Assembly: GCA_050954505.1 (NCBI GenBank)
Contig: JBPBPY010000168.1
Span: forward strand, 1-14,310
Length of the DNA stretch: 14,310 nt
Direction: 5' to 3'
Source: JAQGMO01 sp050954505
GTDB lineage: Bacteria; Pseudomonadota; Gammaproteobacteria; Burkholderiales; Burkholderiaceae_D
The notes beneath the pieces are model-generated. The model did no database searches. It was not told where the DNA came from and saw nothing but the letters and a program-made list of their open reading frames with translations. Position 1 is the first letter of the stretch, and every line of letters starts with the position of its first letter. This document shows, in pieces, positions 1 through 8,143 of the stretch. Both the position numbers and the translations under genes were made by a program.

Positions 1-316
1 CCACGTCGTCGATAAAGGTTCCGTTTCAGCTGCATCCATTGTGTTGTGCGCTATCGAATTCACGCGGCTGCAGCACAGGCGCTGCAAGGCTGCGACCTCC
101 GAAAGCCAACACACGGCATTGAAGTGAATCCGGCATGAAGCGCCGGCACCACGCTTGCATGACTGGCTGTCTGACTTTGGCGGGAACAAGGCGATCGATT
201 TCGTTACTCAAACAGAGCATGGAGAGTTGAAAAAAGCATATTGAAGCAAAAATAATTTGCTGCTTCACTGTTCACCGTTTTCGGAAAACCAGGTCTGTTG
301 ATCGCCGAGGGACGTG
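1..316. other. Spacer upstream of the GH81 gene
   Basis: I see no convincing gene here. An 80-codon minus-strand frame (26-268, GTG start) begins with a hydrophobic stretch but has no good ribosome binding site and no recognisable family, so I do not call it. The last 100 bases are AT-richer and hold a candidate promoter for the downstream glucanase gene. Confidence 0.5.
227..256 (+). promoter_or_regulatory. Candidate sigma70 promoter for the GH81 gene
   Basis: A TTGAAA hexamer (227-232) is followed after 18 bases by AATAAT (251-256), close to the sigma70 consensus TTGACA/TATAAT. It lies in a locally AT-rich stretch and would give a 5' UTR of about 50 nt ahead of the glucanase start. This is a pattern match only; the hexamers are common in AT-rich DNA. 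Confidence 0.35.
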
Positions 317-3300
317 ATGCCTATTCCCATCAGGATGTCTGCGCATTTGCTCTGCCTTGCCCTGCTTTGTTCATGTTCCGGTGGACATGATGAAGACGAT
401 CACGCTGGCAGCGCCAGCATGCAGGCGATTCCGGTAACCGGCGACCTGAGCCCGGAACCTTCGATTGCGGGCCAGATCGAAGTGGGAGCAGGAATTGCCG
501 GCGTTCGCGCAACAACACGGGTCGCTGCAGGCAGTGGCGTGACGATGCTGGCACAGGCGGTGCAACTGGCAGCAGGAAGCAGCACCGCCCTTTCCTCACA
601 AATCGGCATCGAAGACATGGAGACCATTGCCGACGGCATTCCTGGCGATGTCCGCATTGCCGCGCTGTCGACCGCCAATCCGGGCGAGGTTCTTGGTCGC
701 AGCGCGCCGAATGCACTCAATCCCGATAACGATCCTTCAGCCACGCGTGTAAAGAATGTCGATAGCAAGCCGTTTGCCACAGGTAAATGGTCAAAGGGAT
801 TTTTTTATCAAAATCCGAACCGGCTCGATGCCTATTTCCAGATCAAACCGGTGAGCTCTCCCGACCCGCGCAATGTCCCGGCCGACACCAGAAACCGCAG
901 CATCTTCGCCTTCCCCAACAAACTCTGGCTCGATGACCGCATTGGCATGGTCAACATCAGCTTTCCGAAACGCCGTTTCATTCCGCTGGACCGCAATCCC
1001 GACAGCCTCGTGTATGACTTGCGCAATCCCTATCTGCAAGACCATGTGCTGTTTTCGATGGAGCCCGATGCCGACGCCGACATGCGCCTGGCTTTCCTGC
1101 CCGACGGCGTTGGCCAGCTGCCGCGCCAGATCGACCGCTTTGACGAACTGACCGTATCGACCAGCTGGAAAACCGCCGCTGGCGACCGCGCCATGCAAGT
1201 CATTGCCGCCGAAGGCTCGCCGTATGTCACGGTGCGCTACAAGGGTTTGCGGCCGGTGGTCCAGCTTGGCAAGAACATCCAGCCGGCGCGCCAGCGCAAT
1301 GTGTTTGGCGATGACATCATCGGCACCGAACGCTACGACGAATGGGAAAACATCAACCAGCTGGTGGCCGTCGGCAACGGCGACCAAGCAATGCAAAGCT
1401 TCAAGGAATTCGGTGAATCTGCTGTGCGGCCTGTGCTCGCAGGAACGAAATTCCGCTTTGTATATACCGGTTCCCTGCTGAGCCTGGCGCCCATCGGCAG
1501 CAACGACAGCGGACGCGCCGATCCGGTGGAAGTCTACAAGGAAGCCGTGTTGTATTCCTCATCACCCATCACGCTGGAATGGAATGCCGCACGCCGCTCC
1601 TATGTCGTGAATGCCGATTTCGACGGCGTCCTGCGCACGGCATATGTCAATGAAACGCTGAAAACCCAATCGCTCGGCGACGCCAACGGACTGACCGTTT
1701 CCGACCTGCCGGCATTCAGCGCACGACGCGCGGTGCTGGACCAGTATGCGTCGACCTATCCGCTGCTCGCTGAAGTCAGGCTGGAATACGATGGCGGTGC
1801 CAGCGCTGCGGTGTCGTACAAGTGGGTGACCCAGCGCATGGATGGCGCCCTGCCTGGCGCCAATGAATTGATGATGATGGCATTTGAACGCAGCCAGTTG
1901 CCCTCGCTGCCCGCGCCGCAAACCGCACCACTGAGCTATCCGTCCAACTTCGGTCCCATGAATGCAGTGCTTGCCACCGAATGGCGGCAAACCATTGCGG
2001 TGCCGGAGATGCTGCGCAAAGGCGCCAGTGAAAAACTGCTCTGGCTCGGCAAAGGCGAGATCAAGGCAAGCGACCGCGACGCATTAAAAGCATCGCTGGC
2101 CGAGGATGCCCCTCTCCTGCAAGGCTATATCGCTCACTGCAATTACGAGTCTTACCTGTGCGGTAAATACCTCAACAACATTGCCCGCCTGGTGCTGATT
2201 GCCGACCAGCTCGGCGACCAGGAAGCCATCAAGCAGCAAATGCTGGCTTTCCTCAAGCAAAGCTTACAACCGTGGTTCGATGGTGTCGATCCAAACGACC
2301 CCGGCTATGCGGCCAATCCGATCAAGGATAATTTCCTCTTCGATACCACCAACGGCGGTGTCATCACCGAGCGTGGCCGCAAGAATTATGAGGACGACTA
2401 CTACAACGGCGTGTATACCGATCACATGTTCCATTATGGCTATTACATCTATGCGTCAGCCGTGCTGGGAAAATTCGACAGTGCCTGGCTGGCCGCCAAC
2501 CGCGAGAAAGTCAACACGCTGGTGCGCGACATTGCCAACCCCAGCAGCGACGACCCGCATTTCCCGGTCTTGCGTACCTATGACTGGTTCCGCATGCAGA
2601 ACTTTGCGTCATCGGGACCTGCCAACAACGGGCCGAATACGGAGTCGGCCAGCGAATCGATCCATGCCAATTATGCTGTCATGCTCTGGAGCGTGTTAAA
2701 CGGCTTGACCGAGTTCCAGGCCCTGGCAGCCGTGATGACCGCCGCAGAAATCCGTACTGCCCAGGCGTATTACCAGATCACGCCCGAGAACAGCGCCTTC
2801 AAGGATGTGGCCGTGCCGGTTGTTACCGTGAAGACGCCCAACGGTCCGGCGCCGCTGGCCCTGGACCCGAAAAATGAAATCGCGGTCGGCGCAGTGTATC
2901 AGGACATTACCCAGATACAAATCTATTTTGGCGTGCAGGAATCGTTCCGGGTTGGCATACAGCTGCTGCCGATCTCGCCGATTTCCGAAGCAGTGATTTC
3001 GCGCACGTGGGTGAAAACCCATAAGTCCCGGCTCAGGGCGCTCGAGCTCAAGCAGACAGCCTTGTTCGACTCCGTGATCAATGCCGTCCCCAACGATGGC
3101 TCTCCCTGCTTCCAGGCAGGTTATGGCGGCGGAGAAGTCAATCCGGGCGCGGTCTGTGCGTCGGCGCTGCAAACCCTCTACAGCTGGCGCAGTTTGATTG
3201 CCTCGGCAAACGGACTGAGCCAGCCCGAGGAAACCTATGCGCGTTATCTTGGCTACGTGAACAAGGTCAAGGCGCAGAGTGATGTGTATCAGGCGAACAC

Positions 3301-3427
3301 TTCGCGCATCACCCATCCGGGTTCGTCGAACAATGATGGCGGGGTGGTGGCCGATATCAAGAAGACCGTGATTACGCCGACCACGGATACCAACGTGTTG
3401 TGGTGGCTGGCGACGCTCAAGCCTTGA
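317..3427 (+). CDS. Exported GH81 endo-beta-1,3-glucanase (probable lipoprotein)
   Basis: Predicted to hydrolyse internal beta-1,3-glucosidic bonds, as in laminarin, callose, curdlan or fungal wall glucan, outside the cytoplasm. The 1036-residue product starts with a short signal (Arg6, then a Leu/Cys-rich hydrophobic stretch) ending in LCS-C followed by GG, a plausible though non-ideal lipobox. Residues about 25-140 are low-complexity linker. From about 145 the GH81 beta-sandwich begins, and the (alpha/alpha)6 catalytic domain fills the C-terminal half. The DHMFHYGYY motif (Asp702, His706) and TESASES (Glu776, Glu780) align with the Asp/His and Glu/Glu pairs known as catalytically important in yeast Eng2. 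The usual GHSWA segment after the DW motif reads RMQNFAS here (759-765), a divergence. I chose ATG317 over GTG314 because GAGG (307-310) lies 6 nt upstream; ATG335 would remove the only basic residue of the signal. The gene stands alone and converges on the merR-type gene. Confidence 0.88.
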   Translation: MPIPIRMSAHLLCLALLCSCSGGHDEDDHAGSASMQAIPVTGDLSPEPSIAGQIEVGAGIAGVRATTRVAAGSGVTMLAQAVQLAAGSSTALSSQIGIEDMETIADGIPGDVRIAALSTANPGEVLGRSAPNALNPDNDPSATRVKNVDSKPFATGKWSKGFFYQNPNRLDAYFQIKPVSSPDPRNVPADTRNRSIFAFPNKLWLDDRIGMVNISFPKRRFIPLDRNPDSLVYDLRNPYLQDHVLFSMEPDADADMRLAFLPDGVGQLPRQIDRFDELTVSTSWKTAAGDRAMQVIAAEGSPYVTVRYKGLRPVVQLGKNIQPARQRNVFGDDIIGTERYDEWENINQLVAVGNGDQAMQSFKEFGESAVRPVLAGTKFRFVYTGSLLSLAPIGSNDSGRADPVEVYKEAVLYSSSPITLEWNAARRSYVVNADFDGVLRTAYVNETLKTQSLGDANGLTVSDLPAFSARRAVLDQYASTYPLLAEVRLEYDGGASAAVSYKWVTQRMDGALPGANELMMMAFERSQLPSLPAPQTAPLSYPSNFGPMNAVLATEWRQTIAVPEMLRKGASEKLLWLGKGEIKASDRDALKASLAEDAPLLQGYIAHCNYESYLCGKYLNNIARLVLIADQLGDQEAIKQQMLAFLKQSLQPWFDGVDPNDPGYAANPIKDNFLFDTTNGGVITERGRKNYEDDYYNGVYTDHMFHYGYYIYASAVLGKFDSAWLAANREKVNTLVRDIANPSSDDPHFPVLRTYDWFRMQNFASSGPANNGPNTESASESIHANYAVMLWSVLNGLTEFQALAAVMTAAEIRTAQAYYQITPENSAFKDVAVPVVTVKTPNGPAPLALDPKNEIAVGAVYQDITQIQIYFGVQESFRVGIQLLPISPISEAVISRTWVKTHKSRLRALELKQTALFDSVINAVPNDGSPCFQAGYGGGEVNPGAVCASALQTLYSWRSLIASANGLSQPEETYARYLGYVNKVKAQSDVYQANTSRITHPGSSNNDGGVVADIKKTVITPTTDTNVLWWLATLKP

Positions 3428-3537
3428 GACAAGTGGGAAAAAAGATTGGCAAAGATTCCGGTGTCCGATTGCTGGTCGGATCGCCGTAGACCAGTCGCCG
3501 GTACCGAACCTGCGCGAAAAACGCAGGTTCGAAAAGT
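3428..3537. other. Convergent spacer after GH81 and the merR-type gene
   Basis: A 110-base gap between two converging genes. It holds a strong perfect hairpin next to the minus-strand stop (listed separately) and a weaker 6-bp inverted repeat, CTGGTC (3472-3477) with GACCAG (3489-3494). I looked for a tRNA here because a proline tRNA often follows ihfA-merR in betaproteobacteria (from memory). I found no cloverleaf. Confidence 0.5.
3506..3530 (-). terminator. Hairpin at the end of the translation operon
   Basis: A perfect 9-bp stem, GAACCTGCG (3506-3514) with CGCAGGTTC (3522-3530), and a 7-nt loop. It starts 7 nt after the stop of the merR-type gene. No T-run follows on either strand, so it may be a Rho-assisted or 3'-end-stabilising structure rather than a canonical intrinsic terminator. 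It could also serve the converging glucanase transcript. Confidence 0.5.
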
Positions 3538-3999
3538 TCAGCTGCGCAGCAGCGCCAGAATTTCATGCAGTTCGGTACGCACCGCCTGCAGGACATGGCG
3601 TGCGGCGACATCCTCAGGATGGGCAACGTGAATTTCACGGACCTCGCCTGGCACGGCATTTTCCGAAGCCGAGACTGCTGCATCGGCCACCTCTTCCGCG
3701 CTGCCCATGCGGCTGTCAAGCTTGTTGCGGGCGCCACTGATGGTGAAACCCTGCTCATACAGCAACTCGCGGATGCGGCGGATCAGCAGCACTTCATGAT
3801 GCTGGTAATAACGCCGGTTGCCGCGCCGCTTGACCGGTTTGAGCTGGGAGAATTCCTGTTCCCAGTAACGCAGCACATGGGCTTTGACGCCACACAGTTC
3901 GCTGACTTCACCGATGGTGAAATAACGTTTGGCGGGGATCGGGGGCAAGACGCTCAGCAAGGGTTTGCCGGCGCGTTCGGTGTTCGGCAATTGACTCAC
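3538..3999 (-). CDS. MerR-family transcriptional regulator downstream of ihfA
   Basis: A 153-residue DNA-binding regulator. Residues about 25-93 form the MerR winged helix-turn-helix, with YFTIGEVSELCGVKAHVLRY as recognition helix and wing start, then RRGNRRYY and a second helix pair ending ISGARNKL. The tail (about 100-153) is short and helical and lacks the cysteine set of metal-sensing MerR/CueR/ZntR proteins; only Cys36 is present, inside the HTH. No ligand can be assigned. This gene follows ihfA in many beta- and gammaproteobacteria and its role is poorly defined. The GTG start at 3999 overlaps the ihfA stop in a GTGA 4-nt overlap, which argues for translational coupling. It is the last gene of the operon. 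Confidence 0.9.
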   Translation of the reverse strand: MSQLPNTERAGKPLLSVLPPIPAKRYFTIGEVSELCGVKAHVLRYWEQEFSQLKPVKRRGNRRYYQHHEVLLIRRIRELLYEQGFTISGARNKLDSRMGSAEEVADAAVSASENAVPGEVREIHVAHPEDVAARHVLQAVRTELHEILALLRS

Positions 4000-4496
4000 G
4001 AAGCTTGCGCAGGTGAACCATTGCCAGCGATAACGCTGGTCAGTTCCACCATGCCTTTAAGTTTCTGGCTTGCATGAAAAGTCACGACGCGGCGCGCCGT
4101 GATGGGAATTTCTTCGCCGGTTTTTGGATTGCGCCCGGGCCGTTGCGGTTTGTCACGCAACTGGAAGTTGCCGAAGCCGGACAGCTTGACCGACTCGCCG
4201 CGCTCGAGCGCATCGCGGATTTCATCAAAAAACGTTTCCACCATGTCCTTGGCTTCGCGTTTGTTCAAGCCAACCTGTTCGAACAGCAGCTCTGCCAATT
4301 CCGCCTTGGTCAGGGTTGGCAAATCTTTTTCGGCTTGTGAACGCATTTGCGCATCGATCATTGCGCGGCTGAGATCAGCCGACAACACTGATTGAAACTC
4401 AGCAACGTTCACATCATTCATGTTTTTTGGTTCCGCTTGCGCTGGCGGCGCAGTAACCATCATCTCGCTCATGTCGCTCATTTGATTATTTTTCAT
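3996..4496 (-). CDS. ihfA: Integration host factor alpha subunit, N-terminally extended
   Basis: Forms a heterodimer with IhfB that binds and sharply bends DNA, acting in recombination, replication initiation and sigma54 promoters. Residues about 61-152 match IHF-alpha closely: LTKAELAELLFEQVGLNKRE, the KLSGFGNF core and the beta-ribbon arm RPGRNPKTGEEIPITARRVV. Pro124 corresponds to the DNA-intercalating proline (Pro65 in E. coli). The family is usually about 100 residues, but this frame has about 60 extra N-terminal residues. The ATG at 4496 overlaps the pheT stop (ATGA), favouring coupled initiation. Internal ATGs at codons 6, 9, 12, 13 and 26 (Met26 at 4421) are alternatives; starts equivalent to Met26 (MNDVN) seem common in relatives, from memory. 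None has a clear Shine-Dalgarno. The identity is certain; the start is not. Confidence 0.93.
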   Translation of the reverse strand: MKNNQMSDMSEMMVTAPPAQAEPKNMNDVNVAEFQSVLSADLSRAMIDAQMRSQAEKDLPTLTKAELAELLFEQVGLNKREAKDMVETFFDEIRDALERGESVKLSGFGNFQLRDKPQRPGRNPKTGEEIPITARRVVTFHASQKLKGMVELTSVIAGNGSPAQAS

Positions 4497-6922
4497 GCAC
4501 GCAGGCGGGCGCCATGTTGTTTGATGGCGGCAGCAATGAAGGCACTCATCGCAGCGTCCACATCGTTGTCATTCAGGGTGGACTTAGTATCTTGCAAGGA
4601 GACCCGGAAAGCAAGGCTTTTTTCGTCGTTTTCCAGGCCCTTGCCGCGATATTCATCAAACAAAACAATAGCTTGCACGATTCTGCAAAGCGGGTTAGCA
4701 AGCCGTTCCTGCTCCATGCTGTCGAGCAGATCCTGCATCGCAACCGACTGCGGAACCACCAGCGCAATGTCGCGTACGGCGGCCGGGAAACGGGAAATTT
4801 CCGCGTAAGCCGGCAAGTCCTGTTGCAGCAATGCAGCAGCGTCGACTTCAAAGACAACCGGCGCCTGCGGCAAGTCATACTTTTGCTGCCAGCGTGGATG
4901 CAGCTCGCCGATGAAACCGACCACTGCGCCGTCGAGCAGCACATTGGCGCTGCGGCCCGGGTGCAGCGCCGGATGGACAGTTTTCGCAAACGTCAGCGCG
5001 CGCGGCGCGAACAGTGCTTCGAGGTCAGCCTTGAGGTCGAAATAATCGACCTGGCGGCTGGCCTGGCCCCATTGTTCTTCGGCAAACGGGCCATAGGCAA
5101 TCGCTGCCACGCGTTTGGGCTGGTGATAACCCGCCACCGTCAGCGGACCGTCCACCACCGCGTCGTCGCGCAGGTAGACGGCGCCGATTTCAAACAGCCG
5201 TGCGCGGCTGGCCTTGCGATTGAGGTTGTAGCGCACATTGGCGACCAGGCTGCCCACCAGCGAGGAACGCATCACGCTCATCTGGCTGGCAATCGGGTTC
5301 TTCAGGCGAATCAGCGCGGCATTGGCGGCGAAGTCGGTTTCCCAGGCTTCTTCGACAAAACTGAAGTTGAGCACTTCCTGGAAGTCCAGGTCGGCGAGCT
5401 GGCGCCGCACGGTGAAGACAGAGCGCTGCGTTTCCGGCGCCAGGCGCATGGCGCTGGCGGCCACCGGCGGCAATGCCGGGATGTTTTCAAAACCGTACAC
5501 CCGGGCGATCTCTTCGATCAGGTCTTCCTCGATTTCGATATCGAAGCGGTAGCTCGGCGGCGTGACCGAAAACACGCCATCGGCCAGCGAATACGGCAGG
5601 TTCAAGCGGCTGAAGATATCGGCAATACGGGCGTCGTCGAGCGGCACGCCAATCACGCGCTGGGCACGGGCGGTGCGCACGCTGACCGGCTCGCGTTTGG
5701 GCAGGTTGACGATCTGGTCATCCACCGGGCCGACCGTGGTCTTGCCGGGCTGGCCGCAGATCTCCACCAGCAGCGCAGTGATGCGTTCGATGTGTTCGAC
5801 AGTGGTGGCGAAGTCGACACCGCGCTCGAAGCGATGCGCCGCATCGGTGGAAAAATTGTAGCGCCGGGCGCGGCCCTGGATGGCCTGCGGCCACCAGAAT
5901 GCCGCTTCCAGATAGATGTTTTGGGTCTCCAGCGAAACGGCGGTGGCGTCGCCCCCCATGATGCCGGCCAGCGATTCGATTTCCTGTTCATCGGCAATCA
6001 CGCCAACCCAGTCATCGACGCCGACCGTGTTGCCGTTCAAAAGCTTGAGCGACTCGCCTGCCCTGCCCCAGCGCACATCGAGGCCGCCGTGGATCTTGTC
6101 TAGGTCGAACACATGCGAAGGACGGCCAAGTTCCAGCATCACATAGTTGGAGATGTCGACCAGGGCCGAAATCGGCCGCTGGCCGCTGCGCTCCAGGCGC
6201 TGCTTCATCCAGTCGGGCGTCGTGGCGCGGGCATTGAGGCCGCGAATGACGCGGCCGGAAAAACGTCCACACAGGTCCGGCGCCGAAATCTTCACCGGCA
6301 AAATTTCATCGCTGCTCACGGCAACGCTGGTCCAGGCCGGCATCTTCAAGGGTGTGCCGGTCAGCGCCGAGACTTCACGCGCAATACCGAGCACCGACAG
6401 GCAGTCGGCCTTGTTGGGCGTGAGCTTGATGGTGAACTTCAGGTCGTTGAGTGTCTGGTAGTCGCGAAAATTCTGGCCGACCGGCGCATCGTCAGGCAGC
6501 TCCAGCAAACCGGCATGGTCTTCGGAAATCTTCAGCTCGCGCGCCGAGCACAGCATGCCTTGCGACTCCACGCCGCGCAGCTGGCCCACCTTGATCTCGA
6601 ACGGCCTGCCATCGTCACCGGGCGGCAGCATGGCGCCAGCCAGCGCCACAGGCACCTTCAGGCCGGCGCGCACATTGGCTGCGCCGCAGACGATGGTCAA
6701 CAGCGTGCCGGTGCCGACATCGACCTGGCAGACGTTGAGGCGGTCGGCGTTGGGATGCTTGGCCAATTCCAGCACACGGCCCACCACCACATGGGTAAAT
6801 GGCGGCGCCACGGGGGTGACTTCCTCGACTTCGAGGCCGGACATGGTAAGCAGGTGGGACAACGCGTCCGAGGTCAGATCGGGATTGACCAGCGTGCGCA
6901 GCCAGGTTTCTGAAAATTGCAT
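4493..6922 (-). CDS. pheT: Phenylalanyl-tRNA synthetase beta subunit
   Basis: Large subunit of the cytoplasmic (alpha-beta)2 PheRS that charges tRNA-Phe; beta supplies tRNA binding and editing of mischarged Tyr-tRNA-Phe. The 809 residues fit the family's usual length of about 800. Visible domains: N-terminal strand region (1-38), EMAP-like tRNA-binding domain (about 40-152, with HPNADRLNVC), B3/B4 editing region (about 210-385, including SALVDISNYVMLELGRPSHVFD), B5 domain (about 405-480, ending DLIEEIARVYGFENIP), catalytic-like core, and the C-terminal FDX-ACB anticodon-recognition domain (about 708-809, SRFPAAVRDIALVV). It starts 21 nt after pheS with only a weak ribosome binding site and overlaps ihfA by 4 nt. 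All family landmarks look intact. Confidence 0.98.
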   Translation of the reverse strand: MQFSETWLRTLVNPDLTSDALSHLLTMSGLEVEEVTPVAPPFTHVVVGRVLELAKHPNADRLNVCQVDVGTGTLLTIVCGAANVRAGLKVPVALAGAMLPPGDDGRPFEIKVGQLRGVESQGMLCSARELKISEDHAGLLELPDDAPVGQNFRDYQTLNDLKFTIKLTPNKADCLSVLGIAREVSALTGTPLKMPAWTSVAVSSDEILPVKISAPDLCGRFSGRVIRGLNARATTPDWMKQRLERSGQRPISALVDISNYVMLELGRPSHVFDLDKIHGGLDVRWGRAGESLKLLNGNTVGVDDWVGVIADEQEIESLAGIMGGDATAVSLETQNIYLEAAFWWPQAIQGRARRYNFSTDAAHRFERGVDFATTVEHIERITALLVEICGQPGKTTVGPVDDQIVNLPKREPVSVRTARAQRVIGVPLDDARIADIFSRLNLPYSLADGVFSVTPPSYRFDIEIEEDLIEEIARVYGFENIPALPPVAASAMRLAPETQRSVFTVRRQLADLDFQEVLNFSFVEEAWETDFAANAALIRLKNPIASQMSVMRSSLVGSLVANVRYNLNRKASRARLFEIGAVYLRDDAVVDGPLTVAGYHQPKRVAAIAYGPFAEEQWGQASRQVDYFDLKADLEALFAPRALTFAKTVHPALHPGRSANVLLDGAVVGFIGELHPRWQQKYDLPQAPVVFEVDAAALLQQDLPAYAEISRFPAAVRDIALVVPQSVAMQDLLDSMEQERLANPLCRIVQAIVLFDEYRGKGLENDEKSLAFRVSLQDTKSTLNDNDVDAAMSAFIAAAIKQHGARLRA

Positions 6923-6943
6923 GGTTCTGCCGTAAAGAAGATG

Positions 6944-7960
6944 TCAGTTGAATTGCTTCAGGAAACGCAGGTCGCCTTCGTAGAACAGGCGCAGGTCGTT
7001 GATGCCGTAGCGCAGCATGGTCAGGCGCTCCAGGCCGGAGCCGAACGCAAAACCGATGTACTGTTCCGGGTCCAGGCCCATGTTGCGCAGCACGGTGGGA
7101 TGGACCTGGCCGGCGCCCGAGACTTCAAGCCAGCGGCCTTTCAGCGGACCGCTGCCAAATGCAATGTCGATTTCCGCCGACGGCTCGGTGAACGGAAAGT
7201 ACGAAGGACGGAAACGCACCTGCAGATCGTCGGTTTCAAAGAAGGTGCGCACGAAGTCGAGGTACACGCCCTTGAGGTCGGCAAAGCTGATGTCTTCGGC
7301 AATCCACAAGCCTTCGACCTGGTGGAACATGGGCGAATGGGTGGCATCGCTGTCGACGCGGTAGGTGCGCCCTGGTGCAATGACCTTGATGGGCGGCTTG
7401 TTCATGCGTGCATAACGCACCTGCATCGGGCTGGTATGGGTGCGCAGCAAAAGCGGCTTGCCGTTGCTGTCGTTGCCATCGATGTAGAAGGTATCCTGCA
7501 TCGAACGGGCCGGATGGTTTTCCGGGCTGTTCAAGGCGGTGAAATTGGTCCAGTCGGTTTCGATTTCCGGGCCGTCTGCGACATCGAAGCCGATCGAGGC
7601 GAAGATTTCGGTCACGCGCTGCCAGGTGCGCATCACCGTGTGGATGCCGCCAACACCGCGGCCGCGGCCCGGCAGGGTGACATCGATGGCTTCGGCATTC
7701 AGGCGCGCCAGCATCTGCGTTTCGGCCAGGGCGTCACGGCGCGCATTGAGCGCAGCTTCGATCTGTTCCTTGGCGGCGTTGATGGTGGCGCCTTGTTGCT
7801 TGCGCTCGTCGGGAGCCAGTTTGCCCAGCGCCTTCATGTGTTCGGTGATGCTGCCGGTCTTGCCCAGATAACGCGCCTTGGCGTTTTCCAGTGCGGCGGC
7901 GTCTGCCGCTTCAGCGAAATCGCTGCGCGCCTGTGCGACTAATTGATCCAGAGGATTCAT
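6944..7960 (-). CDS. pheS: Phenylalanyl-tRNA synthetase alpha subunit
   Basis: Catalytic subunit of PheRS: activates phenylalanine with ATP and transfers it to tRNA-Phe together with PheT. The 338 residues match the bacterial length. The N-terminal coiled coil (about 1-90) reaches for the tRNA. The class II core follows, with motif 1 around NHPARSMQDTFY (148-159), motif 2 as GRTYRVDSDATHSPMFHQVEG (start 197), and motif 3 as GFAFGSGLERLTMLRYG (303-319). Ala305 corresponds to E. coli Ala294, the residue that sets amino-acid pocket size, so wild-type specificity is expected. It lies 183 nt after rplT, behind a strong hairpin, so its expression probably depends on read-through or its own promoter. 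The ATG at 7960 has no strong Shine-Dalgarno. Confidence 0.98.
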   Translation of the reverse strand: MNPLDQLVAQARSDFAEAADAAALENAKARYLGKTGSITEHMKALGKLAPDERKQQGATINAAKEQIEAALNARRDALAETQMLARLNAEAIDVTLPGRGRGVGGIHTVMRTWQRVTEIFASIGFDVADGPEIETDWTNFTALNSPENHPARSMQDTFYIDGNDSNGKPLLLRTHTSPMQVRYARMNKPPIKVIAPGRTYRVDSDATHSPMFHQVEGLWIAEDISFADLKGVYLDFVRTFFETDDLQVRFRPSYFPFTEPSAEIDIAFGSGPLKGRWLEVSGAGQVHPTVLRNMGLDPEQYIGFAFGSGLERLTMLRYGINDLRLFYEGDLRFLKQFN

Positions 7961-8040
7961 TGTTTATACCGGAAATAAAAACACGGGATGGTGTAATGGG
8001 GTCAAGCGATCGGCCAGCACAAAACACGCCGTCAAAAACA

Positions 8041-8076
8041 CAGCGGGGCAAAGGTAAACTCCACCTTGCCCCGCTG
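8041..8076 (-). terminator. Strong hairpin between rplT and pheS (terminator or attenuator)
   Basis: A 14-bp stem with a single bulged base (8041-8055 with 8063-8076) and a 7-nt loop. On the minus strand it is followed by TGTTTTTG, a short U-run, so it resembles an intrinsic terminator at the end of thrS-infC-rpmI-rplT. Because pheS follows in the same direction, it may be partial or regulated. In E. coli the same junction carries the pheM attenuator. Confidence 0.65.
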
Positions 8077-8098
8077 ATCCAACTCATCCTGCTTGCCA

Positions 8099-8119
8099 GC
8101 GGCTGCACCAGGCAGCCGC
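8099..8119 (-). repeat. Second hairpin in the rplT-pheS spacer
   Basis: A perfect 8-bp inverted repeat, GCGGCTGC with GCAGCCGC, around a 5-nt loop. In the transcript it precedes the larger hairpin at 8041-8076. Its 3' arm region contains CCGCTG, complementary to CAGCGG at the 5' edge of the larger hairpin, so the two structures could compete. The functional role is inference. Confidence 0.45.
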
Positions 8120-8143
8120 GGTCATGCGTCATGACACCTTCAA

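Noticed and set aside
26..268. Minus-strand 80-codon frame with a signal-like hydrophobic N-terminus
   Set aside because: GTG start without a convincing ribosome binding site, no recognisable family, and a composition unlike the neighbouring genes; probably chance.
3428..3537. tRNA gene downstream of merR
   Set aside because: GGTTC-like text occurs in the hairpin, but no acceptor stem, D-arm or anticodon arm can be folded.
4514..6103. Plus-strand 529-codon open frame antisense to pheT
   Set aside because: A shadow of the pheT coding frame caused by GC-biased third positions; the encoded text is His/Arg/Gln-rich and resembles no protein.
8077..8143. PheM-like leader peptide before pheS
   Set aside because: Two tiny frames with ATG starts exist, but neither holds Phe codons before the hairpin, so Phe-dependent peptide attenuation is not supported.
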